From Tupaia tana (lineage: Eukaryota > Chordata > Mammalia > Scandentia > Tupaiidae), in assembly GCA_026018925.1 (NCBI GenBank), contig JAKSZU010000321.1, positions 124,001 through 188,000 on the forward strand: DNA of 64,000 bases. Direction: 5' to 3'. The notes below the pieces were generated by a model that saw only the letters and a program-made list of their open reading frames with translations, ran no database searches and was not told the origin of the DNA. Shown here piece by piece: positions 37,023 through 49,348 of this stretch (position 1 is its first letter; each line of letters starts with the position of its first letter). Made by a program: the position numbers and the translations under genes.

Positions 37023-39106
37023 TGAATTATGAGTAGAAAATCTTCATTTCTCCTGTTCCCTGAAAAATCTAGTTCCCAGTATCCATGAGGAGTCTGCTCA
37101 GAGAAGAGCTCTACTCTCCTGCCTGGGAGGAAGAAGCAGAAGGGATTATGAACAAAACAATGGGAGGAGCAGAGCGCCAGAGAAAAACTTTGCCTTTAAA
37201 AAAATCATAAAAAGGAAAAATTACCAAAAAACAAAGATGAGGAGACAGGAGCAGAGAGAGACAGAGACCTCAGAGACACAGTGACAGAGATAGGAGGCCA
37301 GAGGGGCTCCCTACCACACTAGCTCTGCTTGCTGGAGGCTGAATTATGAGTAGAAAATCTTCATTTCTCCTGTTCCCTGAAAAATCTAGTTCCCAGTATT
37401 CATGAGGAGTCTGCTCAGAGAAGGGCTCAACTCTCCTGCCACACTAGCTCTGCTTGCTGGAGGCTGAATTATGAGTAGAAAATCTTCATTTCTCCTGTTC
37501 CCTGAAAAATCTAGTTCCCAGTATCCATGAGGAGTCTGCTCAGAGAAGGGCTCTACTCTCCTGCCTGGGAGGAAGAAGCAGAAGGGATTATTAACAAAAC
37601 AATGGGAGGAGCAGAGCGCCAGAGAAAAACTTTGCCTTTAAAAAAATCATAAAAAGGAAAAATTACCAAAAAACAAAGATGAGGAGACAGGAGCAGAGAG
37701 AGACAGAGACCTCAGAGACACAGTGACAGAGATAGGAGGCCAGAGGGGCTCCCTACCACACTAGCTCTGCTTGCTGGAGGCTGAATTATGAGTAGAAAAT
37801 CTTCATTTCTCCTGTTCCCTGAAAAATCTAGTTCCCAGTATCCATGAGGAGTCTGCTCAGAGAAGGGCTCTACTCTCCTGCCTGGGAGGAAGAAGCAGAA
37901 GGGATTATTAACAAAACAATGGGAGGAGCAGAGCGCCAGAGAAAAACTTTGCCTTTAAAAAAATCATAAAAATGAAAAATTACCAAAAAACAAAGATGAG
38001 GAGACAGGAGCAGAGAGAGACAGAGACCTAAGAGACACAGTGACAGAGATAGGAGGCCAGAGGGGCTCCCTACCACACTAGCTCTGCTTGCTGGAGGCTG
38101 AATTATGAGTAGAAAATCTTCATTTCTCCTGTTCCCTGAAAAATCTAGTTCCCAGTATCCATGAGGAGTCTGCTCAGAGAAGGGCTCAACTCTCCTGCCA
38201 CACTAGCTCTGCTTGCTGGAGGCTGAATTATGAGTAGAAAATCTTCATTTCTCCTGTTCCCTGAAAAATCTAGTTCCCAGTATCCATGAGGAGTCTGCTC
38301 AGAGAAGGGCTCTACTCTCCTGCCAGGGAGGAAGAAGCAGAAGGGATTATTAACAAAACAATGGGAGGAGCAGAGAGCCAGAGAAAAACTTTGCCTTTAA
38401 AAAAATCATAAAAAGGAAAAATTACCAAAAAACAAAGATGAGGAGACAGGAGCAGAGAGAGACAGAGACCTCAGAGACACAGTGACAGAGATAGGAGGCC
38501 AGAGGGGCTCCCTACCACACTAGCTCTGCTTGCTGGAGGCTGAATTATGAGTAGAAAATCTTCATTTCTCCTGTTCCCTGAAAAATCTAGTTCCCAGTAT
38601 CCATGAGGAGTCTGCTCAGAGAAGGGCTCAACTCTCCTGCCACACTAGCTCTGCTTGCTGGAGGCTGAATTATGAGTAGAAAATCTTCATTTCTCCTGTT
38701 CCCTGAAAAATCTAGTTCCCAGTATCCATGAGGAGTCTGCTCAGAGAAGGGCTCAACTCTCCTGCCACACTAGCTCTGCTTGCTGGAGGCTGAATTATGA
38801 GTAGAAAATCTTCATTTCTCCCGTTCCTGAAAAATCTAGTTCCCAGTATCCATGAGGAGTCTGCTCAGAGACGGGCTCTACTCTCCTGCCTGGGAGGAAG
38901 AAGCAGAAGGGATTATTAACAAAACAATGGGAGGAGCAGAGCGCCAGAGAAAAACTTTGCCTTTAAAAAAATCATAAAAAGGAAAAATTACCAAAAAACA
39001 AAGATGAGGAGACAGGAGCAGAGAGAGACAGAGACCACAGAGACACAGTGACAGAGATAGGAGGCCAGAGGGGCTCCCTACCACACTAGCTCTGCTTGCT
39101 GGAGGC
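37023..39106 (+). repeat. Module P, right half only
   Basis: L37023 (GAAGAGCTC, ATTATGAAC) S37340 L37465 L37782 (AAAAATGAAAAATT) S38099 L38224 (GCCAGGG, GAGAGCC) S38541 S38666 L38791. Together with L36706 this repeats the order at 13079-15488 unit for unit, including the AAAAATGAAAAATT unit missing from copy 3. The left half of module P is absent. L38791 is 316 bp, with CCGTTCCTG in place of CTGTTCCCTG. Confidence 0.88.
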
Positions 39107-41756
39107 TGAATTATGAGTAGAAAATCTTCATTTCTCCTGTTCCCTGAAAAATCTAGTTCCCAGTATCCATGAGGAGTCTGCTCAGAGAAGGGCTCAACTC
39201 TCCTGCCACACTAGCTCTGCTTGCTGGAGGCTGAATTATGAGTAGAAAATCTTCATTTCTCCTGTTCCCTGAAAAATCTAGTTCCCAGTATCCATGAGGA
39301 GTCTGCTCAGAGAAGGGTTCAACTCTCCTGCCAGACTAGCTCTGCTTGCTGTAGGCTGAATTATGAGTAGAAAATCTTCATTTCTCCTGTTCCCTGAAAA
39401 ATCTAGTTCCCAGTATCCATGAGGAGTCTGCTCAGAGAAGGGCTCTACTCTCCTGCCTGGGAGGAAGAAGCAGAAGGGATTATTAACAAAACAATGGGAG
39501 GAGCAGAGCGCCAGAGAAAAACTTTGCCTTTAAAAAAATCATAAAAAGGAAAAATTACCAAAAAACAAAGATGAGGAGACAGGAGCAGATAGAGACAGAG
39601 ACCTCAGAGACACAGTGACAGAGATAGGAGGCCAGAGGGGCTCCCTACCACACTAGCTCTGCTTGCTGGAGGCTGAATTATGAGTAGAAAATCTTCATTT
39701 CTCCTGTTCCCTGAAAAATCTAGTTCCCAGTATCCATGAGGAGTCTGCTCAGAGAAGGGCTCAACTCTCCTGCCACCCTAGCTCTGCTTGCTGGAGGCTG
39801 AATTATGAGTAGAAAATCTTCATTTCTCCTGTTCCCTGAAAAATCTAGTTCCCAGTATCCATGAGGAGTCTGCTCAGAGAAGGGCTCTACTCTCCTGCCT
39901 GGGAGGAAGAAGCAGAAGGGATTATTAACAAAACAATGGGAGGAGCAGAGCGCCAGAGAAAAACTTTGCCTTTAAAAAAATCATCAAAAGGAAAAATTAC
40001 CAAAAAACAAAGATGAGGAGACAGGAGCAGAGAGAGACAGAGACCTCAGAGACACAGTGACAGAGATAGGAGGCCAGAGGGGCTCACTACCACACTAGCT
40101 CTGCTTGCTGGAGGCTGAATTATGAGTAGAAAATCTTCATTTCTCCTGTTCCTTGAAAATCTAGTTCCCAGTATCCATGAGGAGTCTGCTCAGAGAAGGG
40201 CTCAACTCTCCTGCCACACTAGCTCTGCTTGCTGGAGGCTGAATTATGAGTAGAAAATCTTCATTTCTCCTGTTCCCTGAAAAATCTAGTTCCCAGTATC
40301 CATGAGGAGTCTGCTCAGAGAAGGGCTCTACTCTCCTGCCTGGGAGGAAGAAGCAGAAGGGAGTATTATCAAAACAATGGGAGGAGCAGAGCGCCAGAGA
40401 AAAACTTTGCCTTTAAAAAAATCATAAAAAGGAAAAATTACCAAAAAACAAAGATGAGGAGACAGGAGCAGAGAGAGACAGAGACCTCAGAGACACAGTG
40501 ACAGAGATAGGAGGCCAGAGGGGCTCCCTACCACACTAGCTCTGCTTGCTGGAGGCTGAATTATGAGTAGAAAATCTTCATTTCTCCTGTTCCCTGAAAA
40601 ATATAGTTCCCAGTATCCATGAGGAGTCTGCTCAGAGAAGGGCTCAACTCTCATGTCACACTAGCTCTGCTTGCTGGAGGCTGAATTATGAGTAGAAAAT
40701 CTTCTTTCTCCTGTTCCCTGAAAAATCTAGTTCCCAGTATCCATGAGGAGTCTGCTCAGAGAAGGGCTCTACTCTCCTGCCTGGGAGGAAGAAGCAGAAG
40801 GGATTAATAACAAAACAATGGGAGGAGCAGAGCGCCAGAGAAAAACTTTGCCTTTAAAAAAATCATAAAAAGGAAAAATTACCAAAAAACAAAGATGAGG
40901 AGACAGGAGCAGAGAGAGACAGAGACCTCAGAGACACAGTGACAGAGATAGGAGGCCAGAGGGGCTCCCTACCACACTAGCTCTGCTTGCTGGAGGCTGA
41001 ATTATAAGTAGAAAATCTTCATTTCTCCTGTTCCCTGAAAAATCTAGTTCCCAGTATCCATGAGGAGTCTGCTCAGAGAAGGGCCCTACTCTCCTGCCTG
41101 GGAGGAAGAAGCAGAAGGGATTATTAACAAAACAATGGGAGGAGCAGAGTGCCAGAGAAAAACTTTGCCTTTAAAAAAATCATAAAAAGGAAAAATTACC
41201 AAAAAACAAAGATGAGGAGACAGGAGCAGAGAGAGACAGAGACCTCAGAGACACAGTGACAGAGATAGGAGGCCAGAGGGGCTCCCTACCACACTAGCTC
41301 TGCTTGCTGGAGGCTGAATTATGAGTAGAAAATCTTCATTTCTCCTGTTCCCTGAAAAATCTAGTTCCCAGTATCCATGAGGAGTCTGCTCAGAGAAGGG
41401 CTCAACTCTCCTGCCACACTAGCTCTGCTTGCTGGAGGCTGAATTATGAGTAGAAAATCTTCATTTCTCCTGTTCCCTGAAAAATCTAGTTCCCAGTATC
41501 CATGAGGAGTCTGCTCAGAGAAGGGCTCTACTCTCCTGCCAGGGAGGAAGAAGCAGAAGGGATTATTAACAAAACAATGGGAGGAGCAGAGAGCCAGAGA
41601 AAAACTTTGCCTTTAAAAAAATCATAAAAAGGAAAAATTACCAAAAAACAAAGATGAGGAGACAGGAGCAGAGAGAGACAGAGACCTCAGAGACACAGTG
41701 ACAGAGATAGGAGGCCAGAGGGGCTCCCTACCACACTAGCTCTGCTTGCTGGAGGC
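39107..41756 (+). repeat. HOR-B copy 1, left part
   Basis: S39107 S39232 (GGTTC, AGACTAG, GCTGTAGGC) L39357 (AGATAGAG) S39674 (CACCCTAG) L39799 (ATCAAAAGG, GCTCACTA) S40116 L40240 (GGAGTATTATC) S40557 (CATGTCACAC) L40682 (CTTCTTTCTCC, TTAATAAC) L40998 (GGGCCCTACT, GAGTGCC) S41315 L41440 (GCCAGGG, GAGAGCC). The first six marked units are a variant of the start of HOR-A, with ATCAAAAGG in place of TTATAAAA. After GGAGTATTATC the block departs from HOR-A. The same order returns at 50550-53075. Confidence 0.85.
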
Positions 41757-43528
41757 TGAATTATGAGTAGTAAATCTTCATTTCTCCTGTTCCCTGAAAA
41801 ATCTAGTTCCCAGTATCCATGAGGAGTCTGCTCAGAGAAGGGCTCAACTCTCCTGCCACACTAGCTCTGCTTGCTGGAGGCTGAATTATGAGTAGAAAAT
41901 CTTCATTTCTCCTGTTCCCTGAAAAATCTAGTTCCCAGTATCCATGAGGAGTCTGCTCAGAGAAGGGCTCAACTCTCCTGCCACACTAGCTCTGCTTGCT
42001 GGAGGCTGAATTATGAGTAGAAAAATCTTCATTTCTCCTGTTCCCTGAAAAATCTAGTTCCCAGTATCCATGAGGAGTCTGCTCAGAGAAGGGCTCTACT
42101 CTCCTGCCTGGGAGGAAGAAGCAGAAGGGATTATTAACAAAACAATGGGAGGAGCAGAGCGCCAGAGAAAAACTTTGCCTTTAAAAAAAATCATAAAAAG
42201 GAAAAATTACCAAAAAACAAAGATGAGGAGACAGGAGCAGAGAGAGACAGAGACCTCAGAGACACAGTGACAGAGATAGGAGGCCAGAGGGGCTCCCTAC
42301 CACACTAGCTCTGCTTGCTGGAGGCTGAATTATGAGTAGAAAATCTTCATTTCTCCTGTTCCCTGAAAAATCTAGTTCCCAGTATCCATGAGGAGTCTGC
42401 TCAGAGAAGGGCTCAACTCTCCTGCCACACTAGCTCTGCTTGCTGGAGGCTGAATTATGAGTAGAAAATCTTCATTTCTCCTGTTCCCTGAAAAATCTAG
42501 TTCCCAGTATCCATGAGGAGTCTGCTCAGAGAAGGGCTCTACTCTCCTGCCTGGGAGGAAGAAGCAGAAGGGATTATTAACAAAACAATGGGAGGAGCAG
42601 AGCGCCAGAGAAAAACTTTGCCTTTAAAAAAATCATAAAAAGGAAAAATTACCAAAAAACAAAGATGAGGAGACAGGAGCAGAGAGAGACAGAGACCTCA
42701 GAGACACAGTGACAGAGATAGAAGGCCAGAGGGGCTCCCTACCACACTAAATCTGCTTGCTGGAGGCTGAATTATGAGTAGTAAATCTTCATTTCTCCTG
42801 TTCCCTGAAAAATCTAGTTCCCAGTATCCATGAGGAGTCTGCTCAGAGAAGGGCTCTACTCTCCTGCCTGGGAGGAAGAAGCAGAAAGGATTATTAACAA
42901 AACAATTGGAGGAGCAGAGCGCCAGAGAAAAAACTTTGCCTTTAAAAAAGTCATAAAAAGGAAAAATTACCAAAAAACAAAGATGAGGAGACAGGAGCAG
43001 AGAGAGACAGAGACCTCAGAGACACAGTGACAGAGATAGGAGGCCAGAGGGGCTCCCTACCACACTAGCTCTGCTTGCTGGAGGCTGAATTATGAGTAGA
43101 AAATCTTCATTTCTCCTGTTCCCTGAAAAAATCTAGTTCCCAGTATCCATGAGGAGTCTGCTCAGAGAAGGGCTCAACTCTCCTGACACACTAGCTCTGC
43201 TTGCTGGAGGCTGAATTATGAGTAGAAAATCTTCATTTCTCCTGTTCCCTGAAAAATCTAGTTCCCAGTATCCATGAGGAGTCTGCTCAGAGAAGGGCTC
43301 TACTCTCCTGCCTGGGAGGAAGAAGCAGAAGGGATTATTAACAAAACAATGGGAGGAGCAGAGCGCCAGAGAAAAACTTTGCCTTTAAAAAAATCATAAA
43401 AAGGAAAAATTACCAAAAAACAAAGATGAGGAGACAGGAGCAGAGAGAGACAGAGACCTCAGAGACACAGTGACAGAGATAGGAGGCCAGAGGGGCTCCC
43501 TACCACACTAGCTCTTCTTGCTGGAGGC
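41757..43528 (+). repeat. 1.77-kb block, member 1 of 3 (HOR-B)
   Basis: S41757 S41882 L42007 S42326 L42451 (GAAGGCC, CTAAATC) L42768 (AGTAGTAAAT, CAATTGG) S43086 (CTGACACAC) L43212. The same eight-unit order makes up 45813-47580 and 47581-49348. This member is 1772 bp instead of 1768 because of one-base gains in L42007, L42768 and S43086. Confidence 0.87.
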
Positions 43529-43846
43529 TGAATTATGAGTAGAAAATCTTCATTTCTCCTGTTCCCTGAAAAATCTAGTTCCCAGTATCCATGAGGAGTC
43601 TGCTCAGAGAAGGGCTCTACTCTCCTGCCTGGGAGGAAGAAGCAGAAGGGATTATTAACAAAAACAATGGGAGGAGCAGAGCGCCAGAGAAAAACTTTGC
43701 CTTTAAAAAAATCATAAAAAGGAAAAATTACCAAAAAACAAAGATGAGGACACAGGAGCAGAGAGAGACAGAGACCTCAGAGACACAGTGACAGAGATAG
43801 AAGGCCAGAGGGGCTCCCTACCACACTAACTCTGCTTGCTGGAGGC
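43529..43846 (+). repeat. L unit of GAGGACAC/GAAGGCC/CTAACTC subtype
   Basis: An L unit carrying GAGGACACAGG, GATAGAAGGCC and CTAACTC, the subtype also seen in L6257, L49349 and L55286. It always stands just before an AGTAGTAAAT-type L unit. It has one extra A before CAATGGG (ACAAAAACAATGG), making it 318 bp. Confidence 0.85.
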
Positions 43847-44165
43847 TGAATTATGAGTAGTAAATCTTCATTTCTCCTGTTCCCTGAAAAATCTAGTTCC
43901 CAGTATCCATGAGGAGTCTGCTCAGAGAAGGGCTCTACTCTCCTGCCTGGGAGGAAGAAGCAGAAGGGATTATTAACAAAAACAATGGGAGGAGCAGAGC
44001 GCCAGAGAAAAACTTTGCCTTTAAAAAAAATCATCAAAAGGAAAAATTACCAAAAAACAAAGATGAGGAGACAGGAGCAGAGAGAGACAGAGAACTCAGA
44101 GACAGAGTGACAGAGATAGGAGGCCAGAGGGGCTCACTACCACACTAGCTCTGCTTGCTGGAGGC
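43847..44165 (+). repeat. Mosaic L unit (319 bp)
   Basis: The left end carries AGTAGTAAAT, as expected after L43529. The right part carries ATCAAAAGG and GCTCACTA, the marks of L39799, L51117 and L56487. The unit that follows but one (L44291, GGAGTATTATC) continues the order of that second subtype. The switch lies between about 43870 and 44030. GACAGAGTGACAG near the right end is private. Confidence 0.82.
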
Positions 44166-45812
44166 TGAATTATGAGTAGAAAATCTTCATTTCTCCTGTT
44201 CCTTGAAAAATCTAGTTCCCAGTATCCATGAGGAGTCTGCTCAGAGAAGGGCTCAACTCTCCTGCCACACTAGCTCTGCTTGCTGGAGGCTGAATTATGA
44301 GTAGAAAATCTTCATTTCTCCTGTTCCCCTGAAAAAATCTAGTTCCCAGTATCCATGAGGAGTCTGCTCAGAGAAGGGCTCTACTCTCCTGCCTGGGAGG
44401 AAGAAGCAGAAGGGAGTATTATCAAAAACAATGGGAGGAGCAGAGCGCCAGAGAAAAACTTTGCCTTTAAAAAAATCATAAAAAAGGAAAAAATTACCAA
44501 AAAAACAAAGATGAGGAGACAGGAGCAGAGAGAGACAGAGACCTCAGAGACACAGTGACAGAGATAGGAGGCCAGAGGGGCTCCCTACCACACTAGCTCT
44601 GCTTGCTGGAGGCTGAATTATGAGTAGAAAATCTTCATTTCTCCTGTTCCCTGAAAAATCTAGTTCCCAGTATCCATGAGGAGTCTGCTCAGAGAAGGGC
44701 TCAACTCTCATGTCACACTAGCTCTGCTTGCTGGAGGCTGAATTATGAGTAGAAAATCTTCTTTCTCCTGTTCCCTGAAAAATCTAGTTCCCAGTATCCA
44801 TGAGGAGTCTGCTCAGAGAAGGGCTCTACTCTCCTGCCTGGGAGGAAGAAGCAGAAGGGATTAATAACAAAACAATGGGAGGAGCAGAGCGCCAGAGAAA
44901 AACTTTGCCTTTAAAAAAATCATAAAAAGGAAAAATTACCAAAAAACAAAGATGAGGAGACAGGAGCAGAGAGAGACAGAGACCTCAGAGACACAGTGAC
45001 AGAGATAGGAGGCCAGAGGGGCTCCCTACCACACTAGCTCTGCTTGCTGGAGGCTGAATTATGAGTAGAAAATCTTCATTTCTCCTGTTCCCTGAAAAAT
45101 CTAGTTCCCAGTATCCATGAGGAGTCTGCTCAGAGAAGGGCCCTACTCTCCTGCCTGGGAGGAAGAAGCAGAAGGGATTATTAACAAAACAATGGGAGGA
45201 GCAGAGTGCCAGAGAAAAACTTTGCCTTTAAAAAAATCATAAAAAGGAAAAATTACCAAAAAACAAAGATGAGGAGACAGGAGCAGAGAGAGACAGAGAC
45301 CTCAGAGACACAGTGACAGAGATAGGAGGCCAGAGGGGCTCCCTACCACACTAGCTCTGCTTGCTGGAGGCTGAATTATGAGTAGAAAATCTTCATTTCT
45401 CCTGTTCCCTGAAAAATCTAGTTCCCAGTATCCATGAGGAGTCTGCTCAGAGAAGGGCTCAACTCTCCTGCCACACTAGCTCTGCTTGCTGGAGGCTGAA
45501 TTATGAGTAGAAAATCTTCATTTCTCCTGTTCCCTGAAAAATCTAGTTCCCAGTATCCATGAGGAGTCTGCTCAGAGAAGGGCTCTACTCTCCTGCCAGG
45601 GAGGAAGAAGCAGAAGGGATTATTAACAAAACAATGGGAGGAGCAGAGAGCCAGAGAAAAACTTTGCCTTTAAAAAATCATAAAAAGGAAAAATTACCAA
45701 AAAACAAAGATGAGGAGACAGGAGCAGAGAGAGACACAGACCTCAGAGACACAGTGACAGAGATAGGAGGCCAGAGGGGCTCCCTACCACACTAGCTCTG
45801 CTTGCTGGAGGC
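44166..45812 (+). repeat. HOR-B copy 2, left part
   Basis: S44166 L44291 (GGAGTATTATC) S44614 (CATGTCACAC) L44739 (CTTCTTTCTCC, TTAATAAC) L45055 (GGGCCCTACT, GAGTGCC) S45372 L45497 (GCCAGGG, GAGAGCC). The order equals 40116-41756. L44291 is 323 bp, the longest unit in the window, because of six single-base gains in C- and A-runs. Confidence 0.86.
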
Positions 45813-47580
45813 TGAATTATGAGTAGAAAATCTTCATTTCTCCTGTTCCCTGAAAAATCTAGTTCCCAGTATCCATGAGGAGTCTGCTCAGAGAAGGGCT
45901 CAACTCTCCTGCCACACTAGCTCTGCTTGCTGGAGGCTGAATTATGAGTAGAAAATCTTCATTTCTCCTGTTCCCTGAAAAATCTAGTTCCCAGTATCCA
46001 TGAGGAGTCTGCTCAGAGAAGGGCTCAACTCTCCTGCCACACTAGCTCTGCTTGCTGGAGGCTGAATTATGAGTAGAAAATCTTCATTTCTCCTGTTCCC
46101 TGAAAAATCTAGTTCCCAGTATCCATGAGGAGTCTGCTCAGAGAAGGGCTCTACTCTCCTGCCTGGGAGGAAGAAGCAGAAGGGATTATTAACAAAACAA
46201 TGGGAGGAGCAGAGCGCCAGAGAAAAACTTTGCCTTTAAAAAAATCATAAAAAGGAAAAATTACCAAAAAACAAAGATGAGGAGACAGGAGCAGAGAGAG
46301 ACAGAGACCTCAGAGACACAGTGACAGAGATAGGAGGCCAGAGGGGCTCCCTACCACACTAGCTCTGCTTGCTGGAGGCTGAATTATGAGTAGAAAATCT
46401 TCATTTCTCCTGTTCCCTGAAAAATCTAGTTCCCAGTATCCATGAGGAGTCTGCTCAGAGAAGGGCTCAACTCTCCTGCCACACTAGCTCTGCTTGCTGG
46501 AGGCTGAATTATGAGTAGAAAATCTTCATTTCTCCTGTTCCCTGAAAAATCTAGTTCCCAGTATCCATGAGGAGTCTGCTCAGAGAAGGGCTCTACTCTC
46601 CTGCCTGGGAGGAAGAAGCAGAAGGGATTATTAACAAAACAATGGGAGGAGCAGAGCGCCAGAGAAAAACTTTGCCTTTAAAAAAATCATAAAAAGGAAA
46701 AATTACCAAAAAACAAAGATGAGGAGACAGGAGCAGAGAGAGACAGAGACCTCAGAGACACAGTGACAGAGATAGAAGGCCAGAGTGGCTCCCTACCACA
46801 CTAAATCTGCTTGCTGGAGGCTGAATTATGAGTAGTAAATCTTCATTTCTCCTGTTCCCTGAAAAATCTAGTTCCCAGTATCCATGAGGAGTCTGCTCAG
46901 AGAAGGGCTCTACTCTCCTGCCTGGGAGGAAGAAGCAGAAAGGATTATTAACAAAACAATTGGAGGAGCAGAGCGCCAGAGAAAAACTTTGCCTTTAAAA
47001 AAATCATAAAAAGGAAAAATTACCAAAAAACAAAGATGAGGAGACAGGAGCAGAGAGAGACAGAGACCTCAGAGACACAGTGACAGAGATAGGAGGCCAG
47101 AGGGGCTCCCTACCACACTAGCTCTGCTTGCTGGAGGCTGAATTATGAGTAGAAAATCTTCATTTCTCCTGTTCCCTGAAAAATCTAGTTCCCAGTATCC
47201 ATGAGGAGTCTGCTCAGAGAAGGGCTCAACTCTCCTGACACACTAGCTCTGCTTGCTGGAGGCTGAATTATGAGTAGAAAATCTTCATTTCTCCTGTTCC
47301 CTGAAAAATCTAGTTCCCAGTATCCATGAGGAGTCTGCTCAGAGAAGGGCTCTACTCTCCTGCCTGGGAGGAAGAAGCAGAAGGGATTATTAACAAAACA
47401 ATGGGAGGAGCAGAGCGCCAGAGAAAAACTTTGCCTTTAAAAAAATCATAAAAAGGAAAAATTACCAAAAAACAAAGATGAGGAGACAGGAGCAGAGAGA
47501 GACAGAGACCTCAGAGACACAGTGACAGAGATAGGAGGCCAGAGGGGCTCCCTACCACACTAGCTCTGCTTGCTGGAGGC
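45813..47580 (+). repeat. 1768-bp block, member 2 of 3
   Basis: S45813 S45938 L46063 S46380 L46505 (GAAGGCC, CTAAATC) L46822 (AGTAGTAAAT, CAATTGG) S47139 (CTGACACAC) L47264. It is followed at once by a second copy of the same eight units. CAGAGTGGC in L46505 is private to this member. Confidence 0.9.
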
Positions 47581-49348
47581 TGAATTATGAGTAGAAAATC
47601 TTCATTTATCCTGTTCCCTGAAAAATCTAGTTCCCAGTATCCATGAGGAGTCTGCTCAGAGAAGGGCTCAACTCTCCTGCCACACTAGCTCTGCTTGCTG
47701 GAGGCTGAATTATGAGTAGAAAATCTTCATTTCTCCTGTTCCCTGAAAAATCTAGTTCCCAGTATCCATGAGGAGTCTGCTCAGAGAAGGGCTCAACTCT
47801 CCTGCCACACTAGCTCTGCTTGCTGGAGGCTGAATTATGAGTAGAAAATCTTCATTTCTCCTGTTCCCTGAAAAATCTAGTTCCCAGTATCCATGAGGAG
47901 TCTGCTCAGAGAAGGGCTCTACTCTCCTGCCTGGGAGGAAGAAGCAGAAGGGATTATTAACAAAACAATGGGAGGAGCAGAGCGCCAGAGAAAAACTTTG
48001 CCTTTAAAAAAATCATAAAAAGGAAAAATTACCAAAAAACAAAGATGAGGAGACAGGAGCAGAGAGAGACAGAGACCTCAGAGACACAGTGACAGAGATA
48101 GGAGGCCAGAGGGGCTCCCTACCACACTAGCTCTGCTTGCTGGAGGCTGAATTATGAGTAGAAAATCTTCATTTCTCCTGTTCCCTGAAAAATCTAGTTC
48201 CCAGTATCCATGAGGAGTCTGCTCAGAGAAGGGCTCAACTCTCCTGCCACACTAGCTCTGCTTGCTGGAGGCTGAATTATGAGTAGAAAATCTTCATTTC
48301 TCCTGTTCCCTGAAAAATCTAGTTCCCAGTATCCATGAGGAGTCTGCTCAGAGAAGGGCTCTACTCTCCTGCCTGGGAGGAAGAAGCAGAAGGGATTATT
48401 AACAAAACAATGGGAGGAGCAGAGCGCCAGAGAAAAACTTTGCCTTTAAAAAAATCATAAAAAGGAAAAATTACCAAAAAACAAAGATGAGGAGACAGGA
48501 GCAGAGAGAGACAGAGACCTCAGAGACACAGTGACAGAGATAGAAGGCCAGAGGGGCTCCCTACCACACTAAATCTGCTTGCTGGAGGCTGAATTATGAG
48601 TAGTAAATCTTCATTTCTCCTGTTCCCTGAAAAATCTAGTTCCCAGTATCCATGAGGAGTCTGCTCAGAGAAGGGCTCTACTCTCCTGCCTGGGAGGAAG
48701 AAGCAGAAAGGATTATTAACAAAACAATTGGAGGAGCAGAGCGCCAGAGAAAAACTTTGCCTTTAAAAAAATCATAAAAAGGAAAAATTACCAAAAAACA
48801 AAGATGAGGAGACAGGAGCAGAGAGAGACAGAGACCTCAGAGACACAGTGACAGAGATAGGAGGCCAGAGGGGCTCCCTACCACACTAGCTCTGCTTGCT
48901 GGAGGCTGAATTATGAGTAGAAAATCTTCATTTCTCCTGTTCCCTGAAAAATCTAGTTCCCAGTATCCATGAGGAGTCTGCTCAGAGAAGGGCTCAACTC
49001 TCCTGACACACTAGCTCTGCTTGCTGGAGGCTGAATTATGAGTAGAAAATCTTCATTTCTCCTGTTCCCTGAAAAATCTAGTTCCCAGTATCCATGAGGA
49101 GTCTGCTCAGAGAAGGGCTCTACTCTCCTGCCTGGGAGGAAGAAGCAGAAGGGATTATTAACAAAACAATGGGAGGAGCAGAGCGCCAGAGAAAAACTTT
49201 GCCTTTAAAAAAATCATAAAAAGGAAAAATTACCAAAAAACAAAGATGAGGAGACAGGAGCAGAGAGAGACAGAGACCTCAGAGACACAGTGACAGAGAT
49301 AGGAGGCCAGAGGGGCTCCCTACCACACTAGCTCTGCTTGCTGGAGGC
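47581..49348 (+). repeat. 1768-bp block, member 3 of 3
   Basis: S47581 S47706 L47831 S48148 L48273 (GAAGGCC, CTAAATC) L48590 (AGTAGTAAAT, CAATTGG) S48907 (CTGACACAC) L49032. It has the same unit order and exactly the same length as 45813-47580. ATTTATCC in S47581 is private. Very few differences separate the two, so this is one of the youngest large duplications in the window. Confidence 0.9.

Larger units (their letters stand above)
42007..44613. other. Second cluster of single-base length changes
   Basis: L42007 (+2), L42768 (+1), S43086 (+1), L43529 (+1), L43847 (+2) and L44291 (+6) gain bases, almost all in A- or C-runs. The equivalent units at 46063-49348 and 51559 have standard lengths. 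The density far exceeds that of the surrounding array. Confidence 0.6.
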
